From: GCA-958296115 sp965222445 | GTDB lineage: Bacteria > Chloroflexota > Dehalococcoidia > Lucifugimonadales > CAJWER01 | DNA: 64,000 nt | NCBI GenBank assembly: GCA_965222445.1 | Contig: CBDCTY010000002.1 | Coordinates: forward strand, 310,001 to 374,000 | Direction: 5' to 3' | Shown: piece by piece, positions 8,855-16,846 of the stretch | Position numbering within the stretch: position 1 is the first letter of the stretch | Layout: each line of letters opens with the position of its first letter | The notes under the pieces: generated by a model | What the model was told of the DNA's origin: nothing | What the model saw: the letters and a program-made list of their open reading frames with translations, nothing else | The model's database searches: none | Position numbers and translations under genes: made by a program

Positions 8855-9937
8855 CTAGTTCAGGTCGGCGAGCCTGGGCATGACGTCCTGTTTCAGGATG
8901 GTCATCGAGTCGAGCCATTTGTCGCGCGGCTCCCACTCGTGCCCCATCGCCAAGAGAACGCCGAACCCGCCCAGGTCTTCGTACAGCGTGTGGAGCTTCT
9001 CGGCCACGTCGTCCGGGCTGCCGACGATGAAGACGTTGTCGACCAGGTACTCCGGCGTCACGTCGGAGTCCGGCATATTGACGTCCACCTTCATGATGTC
9101 CAGCATCCGCGCCATAGGCAGGCTGCGAAGGAAATACTGGTCGAAGTCGCGCGCGAGCACGCCGTTGAGCGCCTCGCGGCGCGCGCGAGCCGTCGTGTCC
9201 GATATGTAGACCTCGCGGGCGACCCTCCACTGGGACCTGTCGGCGGCGCGCCCGGCCTTCGCCGCACCCTTCTCGACGGCCTCCCAGTGCGTCTTGACCA
9301 CGCGGGTGGGCACCAGGTTGATGCTGAGCGGCAGCCAACCCCGCTCGCCCGCCATCTCCAGCGTGTCGGACCGCTCGGATACGCCCGCGACGGCCATGGG
9401 CGGGTGGGGTACCGTGTACGGCTTGACGTGAAACCTCAGCCCTATCTCGTCTATGGGCTCCGGTATGTTGAAGCGCCAGTGCCTGTGCTCGTAGAGGCCC
9501 GGCTTCGGGTCCTCCCACAACTGCAATATCAGGTCGATCGCGTCCTTCGTCAACTCCCTGTGCTCGCCGGTCTTGGGGTCGACGCCGAAGACCTCGAAGT
9601 CGCCCGAGAACCCTCCCGAACCGACCCCCCACATGAACCTGCCCTTGGCCATGTGGTCGAGCTGCGCTACGCGGTGGGCGATCATGAAGGGGTTGTGGTT
9701 CGGCATGCAGGTGACGCCCGTGCCCAAACCTATGCTCTTAGTCACGCCCAGGGCCTGGGCAATGAAGAGGTCGGGCGCTGGGATGTTCTCCCACTCCGCC
9801 GTGAAGTGCTCGCCTATCCACGCCTCGATGTAGCCCAGGCCGTCCAGCGTGACGATCTGCTCCAAGTCGTCCTCCAGCGTCTTCGTGAGGTTCGACCCGG
9901 GCGGATGGAGCGGCATGGTGAAGTATCCGACTTCCAC
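8855..9937 (-). CDS. LLM-class flavin-dependent oxidoreductase
   Basis: A 360-residue bacterial-luciferase-like monooxygenase or F420/FMN-dependent oxidoreductase. Visible family features are WIGEHFTAEWENIPAPDLFI, LGTGVTCMPNHNPFMIAHR, GRFMWGVGSGGFSGDFEVFG, a large domain with PYTVPHPPMAVAGVS, and the C-terminal VGSPDDVAEKLHTLYEDLGG. The GTG start at 9937 follows AGGAGG by six bases; upstream in-frame codons lack a ribosome site. Members oxidise varied substrates (alkanes, aldehydes, sulfonates, terpenes). The substrate here is unknown and no flavin reductase lies beside it. Confidence 0.9.
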   Translation of the reverse strand: MEVGYFTMPLHPPGSNLTKTLEDDLEQIVTLDGLGYIEAWIGEHFTAEWENIPAPDLFIAQALGVTKSIGLGTGVTCMPNHNPFMIAHRVAQLDHMAKGRFMWGVGSGGFSGDFEVFGVDPKTGEHRELTKDAIDLILQLWEDPKPGLYEHRHWRFNIPEPIDEIGLRFHVKPYTVPHPPMAVAGVSERSDTLEMAGERGWLPLSINLVPTRVVKTHWEAVEKGAAKAGRAADRSQWRVAREVYISDTTARARREALNGVLARDFDQYFLRSLPMARMLDIMKVDVNMPDSDVTPEYLVDNVFIVGSPDDVAEKLHTLYEDLGGFGVLLAMGHEWEPRDKWLDSMTILKQDVMPRLADLN

Positions 9938-10144
9938 GAGAGCCTCCTGGGGGCAGCATGAGCCGACGTACGGCAGTATAGCCAATGCAGTATTGCGATT
10001 CCAGCGACCGTCTGGACAGGCAAAGAACGTGTGTGCTATTCTGGTCCTCGGCGGGAAGGGGAGAAGAATGAGCTGTGCGGCTGAAAGTGATCGCCCCACC
10101 TTCAGTGCCAGATTTCTAAAGATAAAAGAGGGAATCCCCCTTGG
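9938..10144. other. Intergenic, no gene seen
   Basis: Region upstream of the LLM oxidoreductase. No convincing frame, promoter or RNA structure was recognised before the family A element at 10145. Confidence 0.5.
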
Positions 10145-10258
10145 CAGGGCCTTTCCAAAGTCCGTTCGTGGTGAGCCTGTCGAACCACAATTGGGGCCTT
10201 CGACAAGCTCAGGCCGAACGGCAAGGTACGACCCTATCTCAACAATGGAAAGGCCCTG
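10145..10258. mobile_element. Family A miniature element, copy 2
   Basis: Length 114 bp with perfect 13-bp inverted ends CAGGGCCTTTCCA and TGGAAAGGCCCTG. The 9-bp sequence CCCCCTTGG flanks both sides (10136-10144 and 10259-10267). The interior is a long imperfect hairpin with CCGTTCGTGGTGAGCCTGTC facing CGACAAGCTCAGGCCGAACG. No open frame. Confidence 0.85.
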
Positions 10259-10360
10259 CCCCCTTGGAGACGACGTCGAGTTTCGTAATAAGCTATGCTA
10301 TGGAGTAGGCCTTTGACACCCACAGTACCCAAGTCTATGATGTCGTGCGATTGATTGTAA

Positions 10361-10460
10361 TACCAAGTCACCGTGATGCCGCCGTATATGTGCGGCTAGG
10401 GAGTGGGTTCCCGCCTTCGCGGGAATGACGGCTTTACGGCGCGCTCAAAATAAATTGGTA
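10361..10460. mobile_element. Family B miniature element, copy 4 (short form)
   Basis: A 100-bp copy, TACCAAGTCACCGTGATGCC to TAAATTGGTA, flanked by TAA at 10358-10360 and 10461-10463. Compared with the 123-bp form it lacks 23 bp of the central palindrome, reducing it to TTCCCGCCTTCGCGGGAA. Confidence 0.8.
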
Positions 10461-10554
10461 TAAGTTTAGGAGGGGAAGATACAGGGTCAAGTCGTCCTGA
10501 ACCGACATCACTATGTTGGCCATACGAGACACCTGTGGCTAGAGGAGATGCACC

Positions 10555-11154
10555 ATGAGAGACGCTCGGCATATTGCGAATGAGTTCATCCGGCGCTCCA
10601 AGGAGCAGAATCGCCTTCTCACCCACATGCAGATTCAGAAGCTGGTCTACTTCGCCCACGCCCGTATGTTAAGCCTCCACGGGCGCCCTTTGATCTCGCA
10701 AAACTTTGAAGCGTGGCAATATGGACCCGTAGTGCCTGAACTGTACCGTGCTCTCAGTTACCGCGGAAGTGACAGGGTGGTGGAAGCTATCACTATGAGT
10801 ACCGAAGCCATCCATAGTGCTCGGGAGAGAGATATAGTGGATTGGAGCTTCAACAAGTACAGCCAACTGAGCAGCCCTGAGCTGTCGAAGTTGACCCACG
10901 CGCCGGATGCACCCTGGGCTAGGACGAAAGATCAAAGGGGGACCATCATCCCCAACGATTCGATTGAGTCTTACTACGCCGATGAATGGCGCGAGGAGAC
11001 CTTGGAGGCCCTCAGACGAGTTCAAAGCAATGACGATCTCATGACGGCGGTGGGTGATGGGATAGCGCAATTTGAATGCGGAGAGTTCAATACCTGTCGA
11101 ACCCCCGCCGAGTTGGAGAGTATAGTAGCCGTTCGTGCCGGAAGACGCGCCTGA
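10555..11154 (+). CDS. Panacea-domain (DUF4065/SocA-like) antitoxin
   Basis: A 199-residue protein with a Panacea domain in its first ~150 residues: QIQKLVYFAHARMLSLHGRP, FEAWQYGPVVPELYRAL, and PWARTKDQRGTIIPNDSIES followed by the YYADEW segment. Panacea proteins are antitoxins that neutralise many unrelated toxins encoded beside them. The ATG follows AGAGGAG. The next gene starts 20 bp inside the 3' end of this one, which is strong evidence of a two-gene, translationally coupled operon. The pair lies among miniature elements. Assignment as antitoxin is from domain identity and arrangement; its activity is not shown here. Confidence 0.85.
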   Translation: MRDARHIANEFIRRSKEQNRLLTHMQIQKLVYFAHARMLSLHGRPLISQNFEAWQYGPVVPELYRALSYRGSDRVVEAITMSTEAIHSARERDIVDWSFNKYSQLSSPELSKLTHAPDAPWARTKDQRGTIIPNDSIESYYADEWREETLEALRRVQSNDDLMTAVGDGIAQFECGEFNTCRTPAELESIVAVRAGRRA

Positions 11155-11422
11155 GCTTTCCTGGTCCGTTTATGTTGAAGAGTTCCTGGCGTCATGCGAC
11201 GACCGAGCTGATGCCATAGCTGCCTTGTTTTCCCTTCTGGCAAATCCTGACGTCGATAACCGTGTCAAGTTTGACTTTGACTATTTCCCTTACAGCGGGA
11301 AGCGACAATTGATCGACGATAGTTGGTACATCGTCTACGACGTAGACGATTATAGGAATGTAAGGGTCTACACGATGAGGCGACGATCGGATATTGACCA
11401 GTTCCGCCGATTCCTTGAGTGA
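11135..11422 (+). CDS. Small unknown partner of the Panacea protein (candidate toxin)
   Basis: A 95-residue protein starting at GTG 11135, overlapping the Panacea gene by 20 bp. I do not recognise a family. The N-terminal half looks helical and acidic (WSVYVEEFLASCDDRADAI), and the C-terminal half alternates strand-like segments (WYIVYDVDDYRNVRVYTMRR) before an Arg-rich tail RRSDIDQFRRFLE. This layout is faintly like the core strands of RelE/ParE-type proteins, but no catalytic pattern is clear. No signal peptide or membrane helix. By analogy with Panacea operons it is the likely toxin. Confidence 0.65.
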   Translation: MPEDAPELSWSVYVEEFLASCDDRADAIAALFSLLANPDVDNRVKFDFDYFPYSGKRQLIDDSWYIVYDVDDYRNVRVYTMRRRSDIDQFRRFLE

Positions 11423-11641
11423 CTGCCTCACCGTGAACGAGCAGGAGATTGTTCCTTCCTCCTTGACCTTCTCCCAACTGCCGGGATTTTCCTAGGCTGT
11501 GCCTGAACCGATGCCCATGCTGCGCGCACGACACTTGAGAGAGTAGGGATCCGCCAGGCCAACGCATTGCCTCGGGAACCTATGGGATTGACTCGGCCTG
11601 TCCGCATGTCCAGAATGTGAGCGAAACTAGCCTGCCCATAC

Positions 11642-12892
11642 GTGCGTAACGTGCAACTCCCTCACCAGATCATCCATATCCGCCCTCCGAATCCCCTGGG
11701 GAGGGCGGCCGCCCCCATTGGCTTGATATTCGTTGCCATGGTCATGGCCCTCGCTGCCTGCTCGGGCCAGTCAGAGCCGCCGACGCCCGAACCCACGGCG
11801 ACGCCGAAGTCGTTTCCGCCGAGGGAGCTGACTGTTCTCATCGGCGCAGGCGAGAGGACGGCGGCGATCAACGCCTTCTTCCCCCGGCGCCTCAGCATAC
11901 GCGCCGGCGACACGGTGACCTGGAAGATGAATACCGAGGGCGACCCTCACTCGGTGATCTTCACCGACCAGCCCCCCGAGGACGACGTCATCCCGGTCCC
12001 GGGCGAAGGCGGCGGCAGGGGAGATCTCCTTTTCGGAGGAGGCAGCCCTCGTCCGTCCATGCTGAACCCGAAGATCCTCTACCCGACCGCGGACGAGGAG
12101 ACCCGGGAGGAGGTGTGGAGGGGCTCTGGCTACATCACGTCCGGCATTATGTTCCCGAAGCTCCAGCAGCCGCCCGACATACCGCTCATCGACACTTTCT
12201 CCCTTAAGTTCGACCGGCCTGGCGTATTCCCCTACGTTTGCGGTATGCACGACTTCCACAAGGGCGTGATCGTAGTCGAAGAGGCGACCGCGAAAGACGT
12301 GCCCGAGCAGGACGAGATAGACCGCATCGCGCGCAAGGAGATCGAGCCTCTCGAAGAGATCACGAACAGCCTCCACGTCATCCAGTCGTCGGACCGCGTG
12401 CTTGACAAGGAGCTGGGCCCGGGCGGCACCGATCTCTACGTCGTCGCGGCGGGGATGGGTCCGCCGGAAGCGGAGCTAACCGAGTTCTTCCCGGGCAACC
12501 TGACCATCAAGAAAGGCGACACCGTGGTGTGGGTCTCGTCCAGGTGGCACTCCATCGTGTTCAATCCAGGCGGTCCCTTCCCGCCCATGTACACACCGGA
12601 GATAGACGACAACAGGCGGGTGCAGATGATCATCAACCCCATCGTGACCCTGCCCGTAAAGGCGGGCCAGCCGTTCCTGGGAGAGGGCATCTACAGCTCG
12701 GGATTGATGGGGTACGGGCAGCGCCCCGGCGGCGTCGGCTACTCACTCACCTTCGAGGTGGAGGGCCTGTTCAGGTACCTGTGCCCCGTACACCCGGGCA
12801 TGGCGGGCACCATCACCGTCAGCGATGACCCAAAAAGAAACGCCTCCCAAATGGGAGACGTCGGCCCAGAGATGCTATCGCTGGGGTGGTAA
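11642..12892 (+). CDS. Lipoprotein with two cupredoxin domains
   Basis: A 416-residue exported copper-protein-like lipoprotein. A hydrophobic stretch ends in the lipobox MALAAC (residues ~35-40), followed by a Pro/Thr-rich linker. Domain 1 (about 60-215) has GDPHSVIF and YVCGMHDFHKG; domain 2 (about 260-400) has SRWHSIVF and YLCPVHPGMAG. Domain 2 has the complete type-1 copper set (His, Cys, His, Met). In domain 1 the axial Met position is His, so its copper site may differ or be lost. The GTG at 11642 is the first possible start; a second GTG at 11651 is equally plausible. Likely role is periplasmic or surface electron transfer. Confidence 0.85.
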   Translation: MRNVQLPHQIIHIRPPNPLGRAAAPIGLIFVAMVMALAACSGQSEPPTPEPTATPKSFPPRELTVLIGAGERTAAINAFFPRRLSIRAGDTVTWKMNTEGDPHSVIFTDQPPEDDVIPVPGEGGGRGDLLFGGGSPRPSMLNPKILYPTADEETREEVWRGSGYITSGIMFPKLQQPPDIPLIDTFSLKFDRPGVFPYVCGMHDFHKGVIVVEEATAKDVPEQDEIDRIARKEIEPLEEITNSLHVIQSSDRVLDKELGPGGTDLYVVAAGMGPPEAELTEFFPGNLTIKKGDTVVWVSSRWHSIVFNPGGPFPPMYTPEIDDNRRVQMIINPIVTLPVKAGQPFLGEGIYSSGLMGYGQRPGGVGYSLTFEVEGLFRYLCPVHPGMAGTITVSDDPKRNASQMGDVGPEMLSLGW

Positions 12893-12943
12893 GTGGATTA
12901 TGTACGCTGGATACTGCCGTTGTCAACCGGCTCACGGTATGCG

Positions 12944-13132
12944 CAGGGCCTTTCCAAAGTCGTCACAATGCCATAAGAGGGGGATCTGGGAAATCCCTTC
13001 TCCCTCGATGGGAGAAGGTTAGGATGAGGGTGACTGACTTGTATCGGTCAACGGCCCCTCACCCCCGTATCGAGTACGGGGCAGGCTCTAAGCCTCTCCC
13101 GCGAAGGGGAGAGGGAACAATGGAAAGGCCCT
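12944..13132. mobile_element. Family A miniature element, copy 3
   Basis: Length 189 bp, from CAGGGCCTTTCCAAAGT to ACAATGGAAAGGCCCT, flanked by the 10-bp direct repeat ACGGTATGCG at 12934-12943 and 13133-13142. The interior is different from the other copies and consists of CCCTCTCCC/GGGAGAGGG-type intergenic repeat text. It sits just upstream of the broken NYN gene. Confidence 0.85.
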
Positions 13133-13156
13133 ACGGTATGCGATGTCAAAGATCCA

Positions 13157-13300
13157 ATGCAGCGGATAACAGTATACGTCGATGGGCTCAAGTCCAAAGG
13201 GTGGCGGCGCTACTACTGGCTTGACCTTCGCCGCTTGGCCGAGAACCTCCTGAGACCCGGACAGCGGTTGGTGATGGTGCATTATACCAAGTCACCGTGA
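13157..13300 (+). pseudogene. NYN-domain (LabA/DUF88-like) protein, N-terminal fragment
   Basis: Reads MQRITVYVDGLKSKGWRRYY then LDLRRLAENLLRPGQRLV, the beginning of a NYN/PIN-like nuclease of the LabA/DUF88 group. It ends in a stop inside the family B element inserted after VMVHY. The usual five residues after VDGL (NLYHG in relatives, from memory) are absent, so the gene may have been damaged before the insertion. The rest of the protein continues at 13408. Confidence 0.75.
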
Positions 13301-13407
13301 TGCCGCCGTATATGTGCGGCCAGGGAGTGGGTTCCCGCCCCCGACTGCTCGGGGGCAGGCTCTTCGCGGGAATGACGGCTTTACGGCGCGCTCAAAATGA
13401 ATCGGTA
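13285..13407. mobile_element. Family B miniature element, copy 5 (inside NYN gene, TTA target)
   Basis: Length 123 bp, TACCAAGTCACCGTGATGCC to ATGAATCGGTA, flanked by TTA at 13282-13284 and 13408-13410. Deleting the element and one TTA restores VMVHYFTAGVFPEL in frame, proving the insertion point within a codon of the ancestral gene. Confidence 0.9.
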
Positions 13408-13885
13408 TTACTTCACCGCTGGAGTGTTTCCTGAGCTAGGTGACCCTTCCAAGCCGGTTCGACAGAAGATGTACTTGGAGGCGCTGGCGACTCTCCCTGA
13501 CCTGCACATCCATTATGGCTACCACGTAACCAGGGAGCGACGCTGCTCAAACTGCGGGATCCTCCAGCAGACCTACGAGGAGAAGATGACCGACGTGAAC
13601 ATCGCAGTCGAGCTGCTCGGCGACGCACAGGACGACGCCTTCGACACCGCGATTGTCATTTCCGGAGATGGTGATCTGGCCAGCCCGGTGCGCGCTGTCC
13701 GGGACCGCTATCCTGAAAGGCGGATTATTGTCGCCTTCCCACCGGGGCGACATTCTTCAGGTCTACGAAGCGAGGCGACAGCATCATTCACAATTGGCCG
13801 CGGGGTGCTGAGCGGGAGCCAGCTGCCGCACCGGATTACCAAGTCCAACGGCTATGTACTGACCCGCCCGCGAGGTTGGGGTTGA
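13397..13885 (+). CDS. NYN-domain protein, C-terminal fragment
   Basis: A 162-residue remnant of the NYN-domain protein whose first codons (MNR) come from the end of the family B element. It keeps the metal-site aspartates of the fold in KMTDVNIAVELLGDA and VISGDGDLASPVRAV, and a CSNCG half zinc motif. The N-terminal strand with the first catalytic Asp is on the separate fragment at 13157. Relatives act on RNA or are of unknown function. It may be expressed as a truncated protein, but activity is doubtful without its N-terminus. Confidence 0.75.
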   Translation: MNRYYFTAGVFPELGDPSKPVRQKMYLEALATLPDLHIHYGYHVTRERRCSNCGILQQTYEEKMTDVNIAVELLGDAQDDAFDTAIVISGDGDLASPVRAVRDRYPERRIIVAFPPGRHSSGLRSEATASFTIGRGVLSGSQLPHRITKSNGYVLTRPRGWG

Positions 13886-13919
13886 TGGAACGACGGCGTG
13901 AGGCACCGCTGTCTACTTC

Positions 13920-14627
13920 CTACCGGTGACATTGATGTGACCATCCTTGGACTTTACAGTAAAGCACCCTCGACGCGGCATCCACAAGATCGGGCAGGGC
14001 CATCTCCGCCAGGGAGCCGAGCCTGAGATCGAACCGTCCGAACCCCATCGACTCGGTCATGCCGTTCGGGACCACGACGCAGAATAGCCCCGCCGCAACG
14101 GCCGCCGCCGCTCCGGTGGGGGAGTCCTCGACCGCCACCGCCCGGTCGGGCGGCACGCCTATCGCGTCTAGCGCCGCCAGGTACACGTCCGGGGCGGGCT
14201 TGACCGCCTTCACGTCGTCGCGCGTTTTGATCGCGTCGATGTAGGCGCCCAGGCCGCGGTGCTCCACGTGGCCCTCGACCCACTCGCGCGTCGAGTTGGA
14301 GGCGATCCCAACCCTTATGCCCAACCGGCGCGCCGTCGTCAGGTAGTCCATCACCCCTGGGAGCAGTGGGTTCGCGTTTACCTGATCGAGATACCTGCGC
14401 CGCCTGCGCGCCCCCACCACGTCCCTGTCCAGGACACGCCCGGTCAGCTCCTCGAGGTGGCTGTAGATGTCGAAGCTTCCTATGCCCGCCCCGATGTAGC
14501 CCGACCACAGCTCACGGCTCAGCTCCACGCCCTGGACGCGGAACTCCTGCCGCCACGTCGCGAAGTCCGGCGTCTCCGTGTCGATGATGACCCCGTCGAA
14601 GTCGAATACGATGGCCTCTATCGGCAT
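13920..14627 (-). CDS. HAD-superfamily hydrolase (beta-phosphoglucomutase-like)
   Basis: A 235-residue HAD phosphatase. Motif I is FDFDGVIIDTE with both aspartates, motif II is the Ser in GIASNSTREW, motif III is the Lys in KAVKPAPDVYLAAL, and motif IV is AVEDSPTGAAAA. The alpha-helical cap lies between motifs I and II, as in subclass IA. The start overlaps the upstream mutase-subunit gene by 10 bp, so it is translated in an operon with methylmalonyl-CoA genes; the biochemical link to them is not clear. The exact phosphorylated substrate is unknown. Confidence 0.88.
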   Translation of the reverse strand: MPIEAIVFDFDGVIIDTETPDFATWRQEFRVQGVELSRELWSGYIGAGIGSFDIYSHLEELTGRVLDRDVVGARRRRRYLDQVNANPLLPGVMDYLTTARRLGIRVGIASNSTREWVEGHVEHRGLGAYIDAIKTRDDVKAVKPAPDVYLAALDAIGVPPDRAVAVEDSPTGAAAAVAAGLFCVVVPNGMTESMGFGRFDLRLGSLAEMALPDLVDAASRVLYCKVQGWSHQCHR

Positions 14628-15049
14628 CGGGGCCCCATTTCGCCGCGGTCCCTTGCCGCGACCGTATCCCGTATGAACTCCACTATCTCGGACGTGGGCG
14701 TTCCCGGTCCGAATACGGCCCTGACGCCCATCTTCTGCAGGGCGGGCCGGTCCTGGTCGGGAATGATGCCGCCCGCGATCACAGTGACGCCGCTGACGCC
14801 CCGCTCGTGGAGCCCCTCGATGATCTGCGGGAACAGCTCCATGTGCGCGCCGGACAGGATACTGAGGCCGACGACATCGACGTCTTCCTCCAACGCAGTG
14901 TCGACTATCATCTGGGGCGTCTGCCGGATCCCCGTGTACACCGCCTGGATGCCGGCGTCCCGCAGCGCCCTCACGATGATCTTGGCGCCCCGGTCATGGC
15001 CGTCCAGGCCGGGCTTTGCGACCAGCACACGTATTGCAGGCTCGCTCAC
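14618..15049 (-). CDS. Methylmalonyl-CoA mutase, B12-binding C-terminal subunit
   Basis: A 143-residue stand-alone cobalamin-binding domain. The signature DGHDRGAKIIVRALRDAG carries the lower-ligand His, followed by VVGLSILSGAHMELFPQI and VIAGGIIPDQD, which form the rest of the Rossmann-like B12 site. Such small subunits pair with a separate catalytic subunit to isomerise methylmalonyl-CoA and succinyl-CoA (or related acyl-CoAs); the large subunit is not in this window. The epimerase gene follows 12 bp upstream in the same operon, which supports the methylmalonyl-CoA assignment. Confidence 0.92.
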   Translation of the reverse strand: MSEPAIRVLVAKPGLDGHDRGAKIIVRALRDAGIQAVYTGIRQTPQMIVDTALEEDVDVVGLSILSGAHMELFPQIIEGLHERGVSGVTVIAGGIIPDQDRPALQKMGVRAVFGPGTPTSEIVEFIRDTVAARDRGEMGPRCR

Positions 15050-15061
15050 CGGGGCGTCGTC

Positions 15062-15475
15062 CTACTTCCGGACCGTACCGGCGTCGACGAGCTCTATGAG
15101 CGTCCCGCCCGTCGACTTTGGATGCAGGAACGCGATCATGCCGGCCAGGCCCTCGCGCGGCGCCCTGTCGATAAGCTCTATTCCTTCTTCAGCGCCGAGC
15201 CTGTCGAGCGCGCCCTGCAGTCCGTCCACCTCGAAGCAGACGTGGTGAAGGCCCGGGCCTCGCCGCTCGATGAAGCGCGCCACGCCGCCCTTCTGGTCCA
15301 GGGGCTGGATCAGCTCCAGCTGCGACCCGCCCACCGGGAGCAGCGCCGCCCGGACACCCTGGTCCTCGATGTCCTCGATCTCCGAAGGGTCGAGTCCGAA
15401 AGCGTGGGCATAGAGGTCCAGCGCCTCGTCCATGTCCTCGACCGCGATGGCAACGTGGTTGAGGTGACGGGCCAT
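15062..15475 (-). CDS. mce: Methylmalonyl-CoA epimerase (VOC fold)
   Basis: A 137-residue vicinal-oxygen-chelate protein that interconverts the (R) and (S) forms of methylmalonyl-CoA. Metal ligands and motifs visible are LNHVAIAVEDMDEAL, GSQLELIQPL, GLHHVCFEVD and GGTLIELV, which give the His, Gln/Glu, His, Glu set. I start at ATG 15475 because homologs begin just before the HLNHVAI strand; an ATG at 15511 would add 12 residues. First gene of the epimerase - B12 subunit - HAD operon, divergent from kbl. Confidence 0.88.
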   Translation of the reverse strand: MARHLNHVAIAVEDMDEALDLYAHAFGLDPSEIEDIEDQGVRAALLPVGGSQLELIQPLDQKGGVARFIERRGPGLHHVCFEVDGLQGALDRLGAEEGIELIDRAPREGLAGMIAFLHPKSTGGTLIELVDAGTVRK

Positions 15476-15656
15476 GCAGGCCGAGCCATTACCCATTCTG
15501 ACACTCACCATTCACAGCTACATAGTAGCACAGCCCGGCTGCGCCGCCCTTCGGGGCTGCCCACTCCGGCATTGACACTTAGATGCCAAGCCGATAATCT
15601 CAATCGGCGTCGGGGGCGGGGCGCCCGGCGGCACAGGACCAACACGGAGGTCGTGA

Positions 15657-16844
15657 GTGACCTACACGAAGATGAAGTCGTGGCTCGATGACGAGCTTCA
15701 GACGATCCGCGACAGCGGGCTGTACAAGGACGAGAAGATCATCAGGACCCCCCAGGGCCCGGACGTGGACACGAGCCAGGGCGAGATGATCAACTTCTGC
15801 GCAAACAACTATCTGGGCCTGGCGGACAACCCGGAGATCGAGCGGGCCGTCGCGGACGGACTGGCGAAGCACGGCTTCGGCATGGCGTCGGTCCGGTTCA
15901 TCTGCGGCACGCAGGACATCCACAAGACGCTGGAGCAGGAGCTTACCGACTGGTTCGGCACCGAGGACACGATCCTCTACACGTCCTGCTTCGACGCCAA
16001 CACAGGGCTGTTCGAGACGCTGCTCGGGCCCGAGGACGCCATAATCAGCGACGCGCTGAACCACGCCTCCATCATCGACGGCGTGCGCCTGTGCCGCGCC
16101 CAGCGCAAGGTCTTCAAGCACACCGACATGGCCGATCTGGAGGAGAAGCTGAAGGAGACCGAGTCGGCCAGGTTCCGCATGATAGCGACCGACGGCGTCT
16201 TCAGTATGCAGGGCGACATCGCGCCGCTGTCCGAGATATGCGATCTGGCGGACAGGTACGACGCGCTGGTCATGGTCGACGACTCCCACGCCACGGGTTT
16301 CATGGGCCCGAACGGGCTCGGCAGCCCTGACGAGATGGGCGTCCTGGACCGCATCGACGTGCTCACGAGCACCATGGGCAAGGCCCTGGGGGGCGCGTCC
16401 GGCGGCTTCACGACCGGCAAGGCGGAGATCGTGGAGTACCTGCGGCAACGGTCCCGCCCCTATCTCTTCTCGAACACCCTTGCGCCGCCCATCGTCACCG
16501 GCGCACTGAAGGCCCTGGAGATCGTCAAGGGCAACCCCGGCCTCCGGGAGACCCTGTGGGAGAACACCCGGTACTTCCGGTCGGAGATGTCAGCGCTGGG
16601 TTTCGACATCATCCCGGGCAAGCACCCGATAGTGCCCCTCATGCTCAGGGACGAGATCAAGACCGTCGAGCTCGCCGGGGCCGTCAACCGCCGGGGCATA
16701 TTCGTAGTCGGCTTCAGCTTCCCCGTGGTGCCCAGAGGAGAGGCCCGGATCAGGGTGCAGCTATCCGCGGCCCACACCAGGGAACAGCTGGACCGCGCCA
16801 TCTCCGTGTTCGCGGAGGCCGGCAGAGAGCTCGGGGTGATATAG
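15657..16844 (+). CDS. kbl: Glycine C-acetyltransferase (2-amino-3-ketobutyrate CoA ligase)
   Basis: A 395-residue PLP enzyme of the alpha-oxoamine synthase family that cleaves 2-amino-3-oxobutyrate with CoA into glycine and acetyl-CoA during threonine breakdown. Family signs are NFCANNYLGLADNPEI near residue 45, FGMASVRFICGTQ, the cofactor Asp in VMVDDSHATGFMGPNG, and the Schiff-base Lys in TSTMGKALGGASGGF. The length is normal. The GTG start at 15657 follows GGAGG. No threonine dehydrogenase lies beside it, so a role with another 3-oxo-amino acid cannot be excluded. Confidence 0.92.
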   Translation: MTYTKMKSWLDDELQTIRDSGLYKDEKIIRTPQGPDVDTSQGEMINFCANNYLGLADNPEIERAVADGLAKHGFGMASVRFICGTQDIHKTLEQELTDWFGTEDTILYTSCFDANTGLFETLLGPEDAIISDALNHASIIDGVRLCRAQRKVFKHTDMADLEEKLKETESARFRMIATDGVFSMQGDIAPLSEICDLADRYDALVMVDDSHATGFMGPNGLGSPDEMGVLDRIDVLTSTMGKALGGASGGFTTGKAEIVEYLRQRSRPYLFSNTLAPPIVTGALKALEIVKGNPGLRETLWENTRYFRSEMSALGFDIIPGKHPIVPLMLRDEIKTVELAGAVNRRGIFVVGFSFPVVPRGEARIRVQLSAAHTREQLDRAISVFAEAGRELGVI

Positions 16845-16846
16845 GC

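Noticed and set aside
8436..9632. 398-codon minus-strand frame
   Set aside because: Only its last ~107 codons (DUF559) are real; the rest is a shadow of the LLM oxidoreductase gene on the same strand in another frame.
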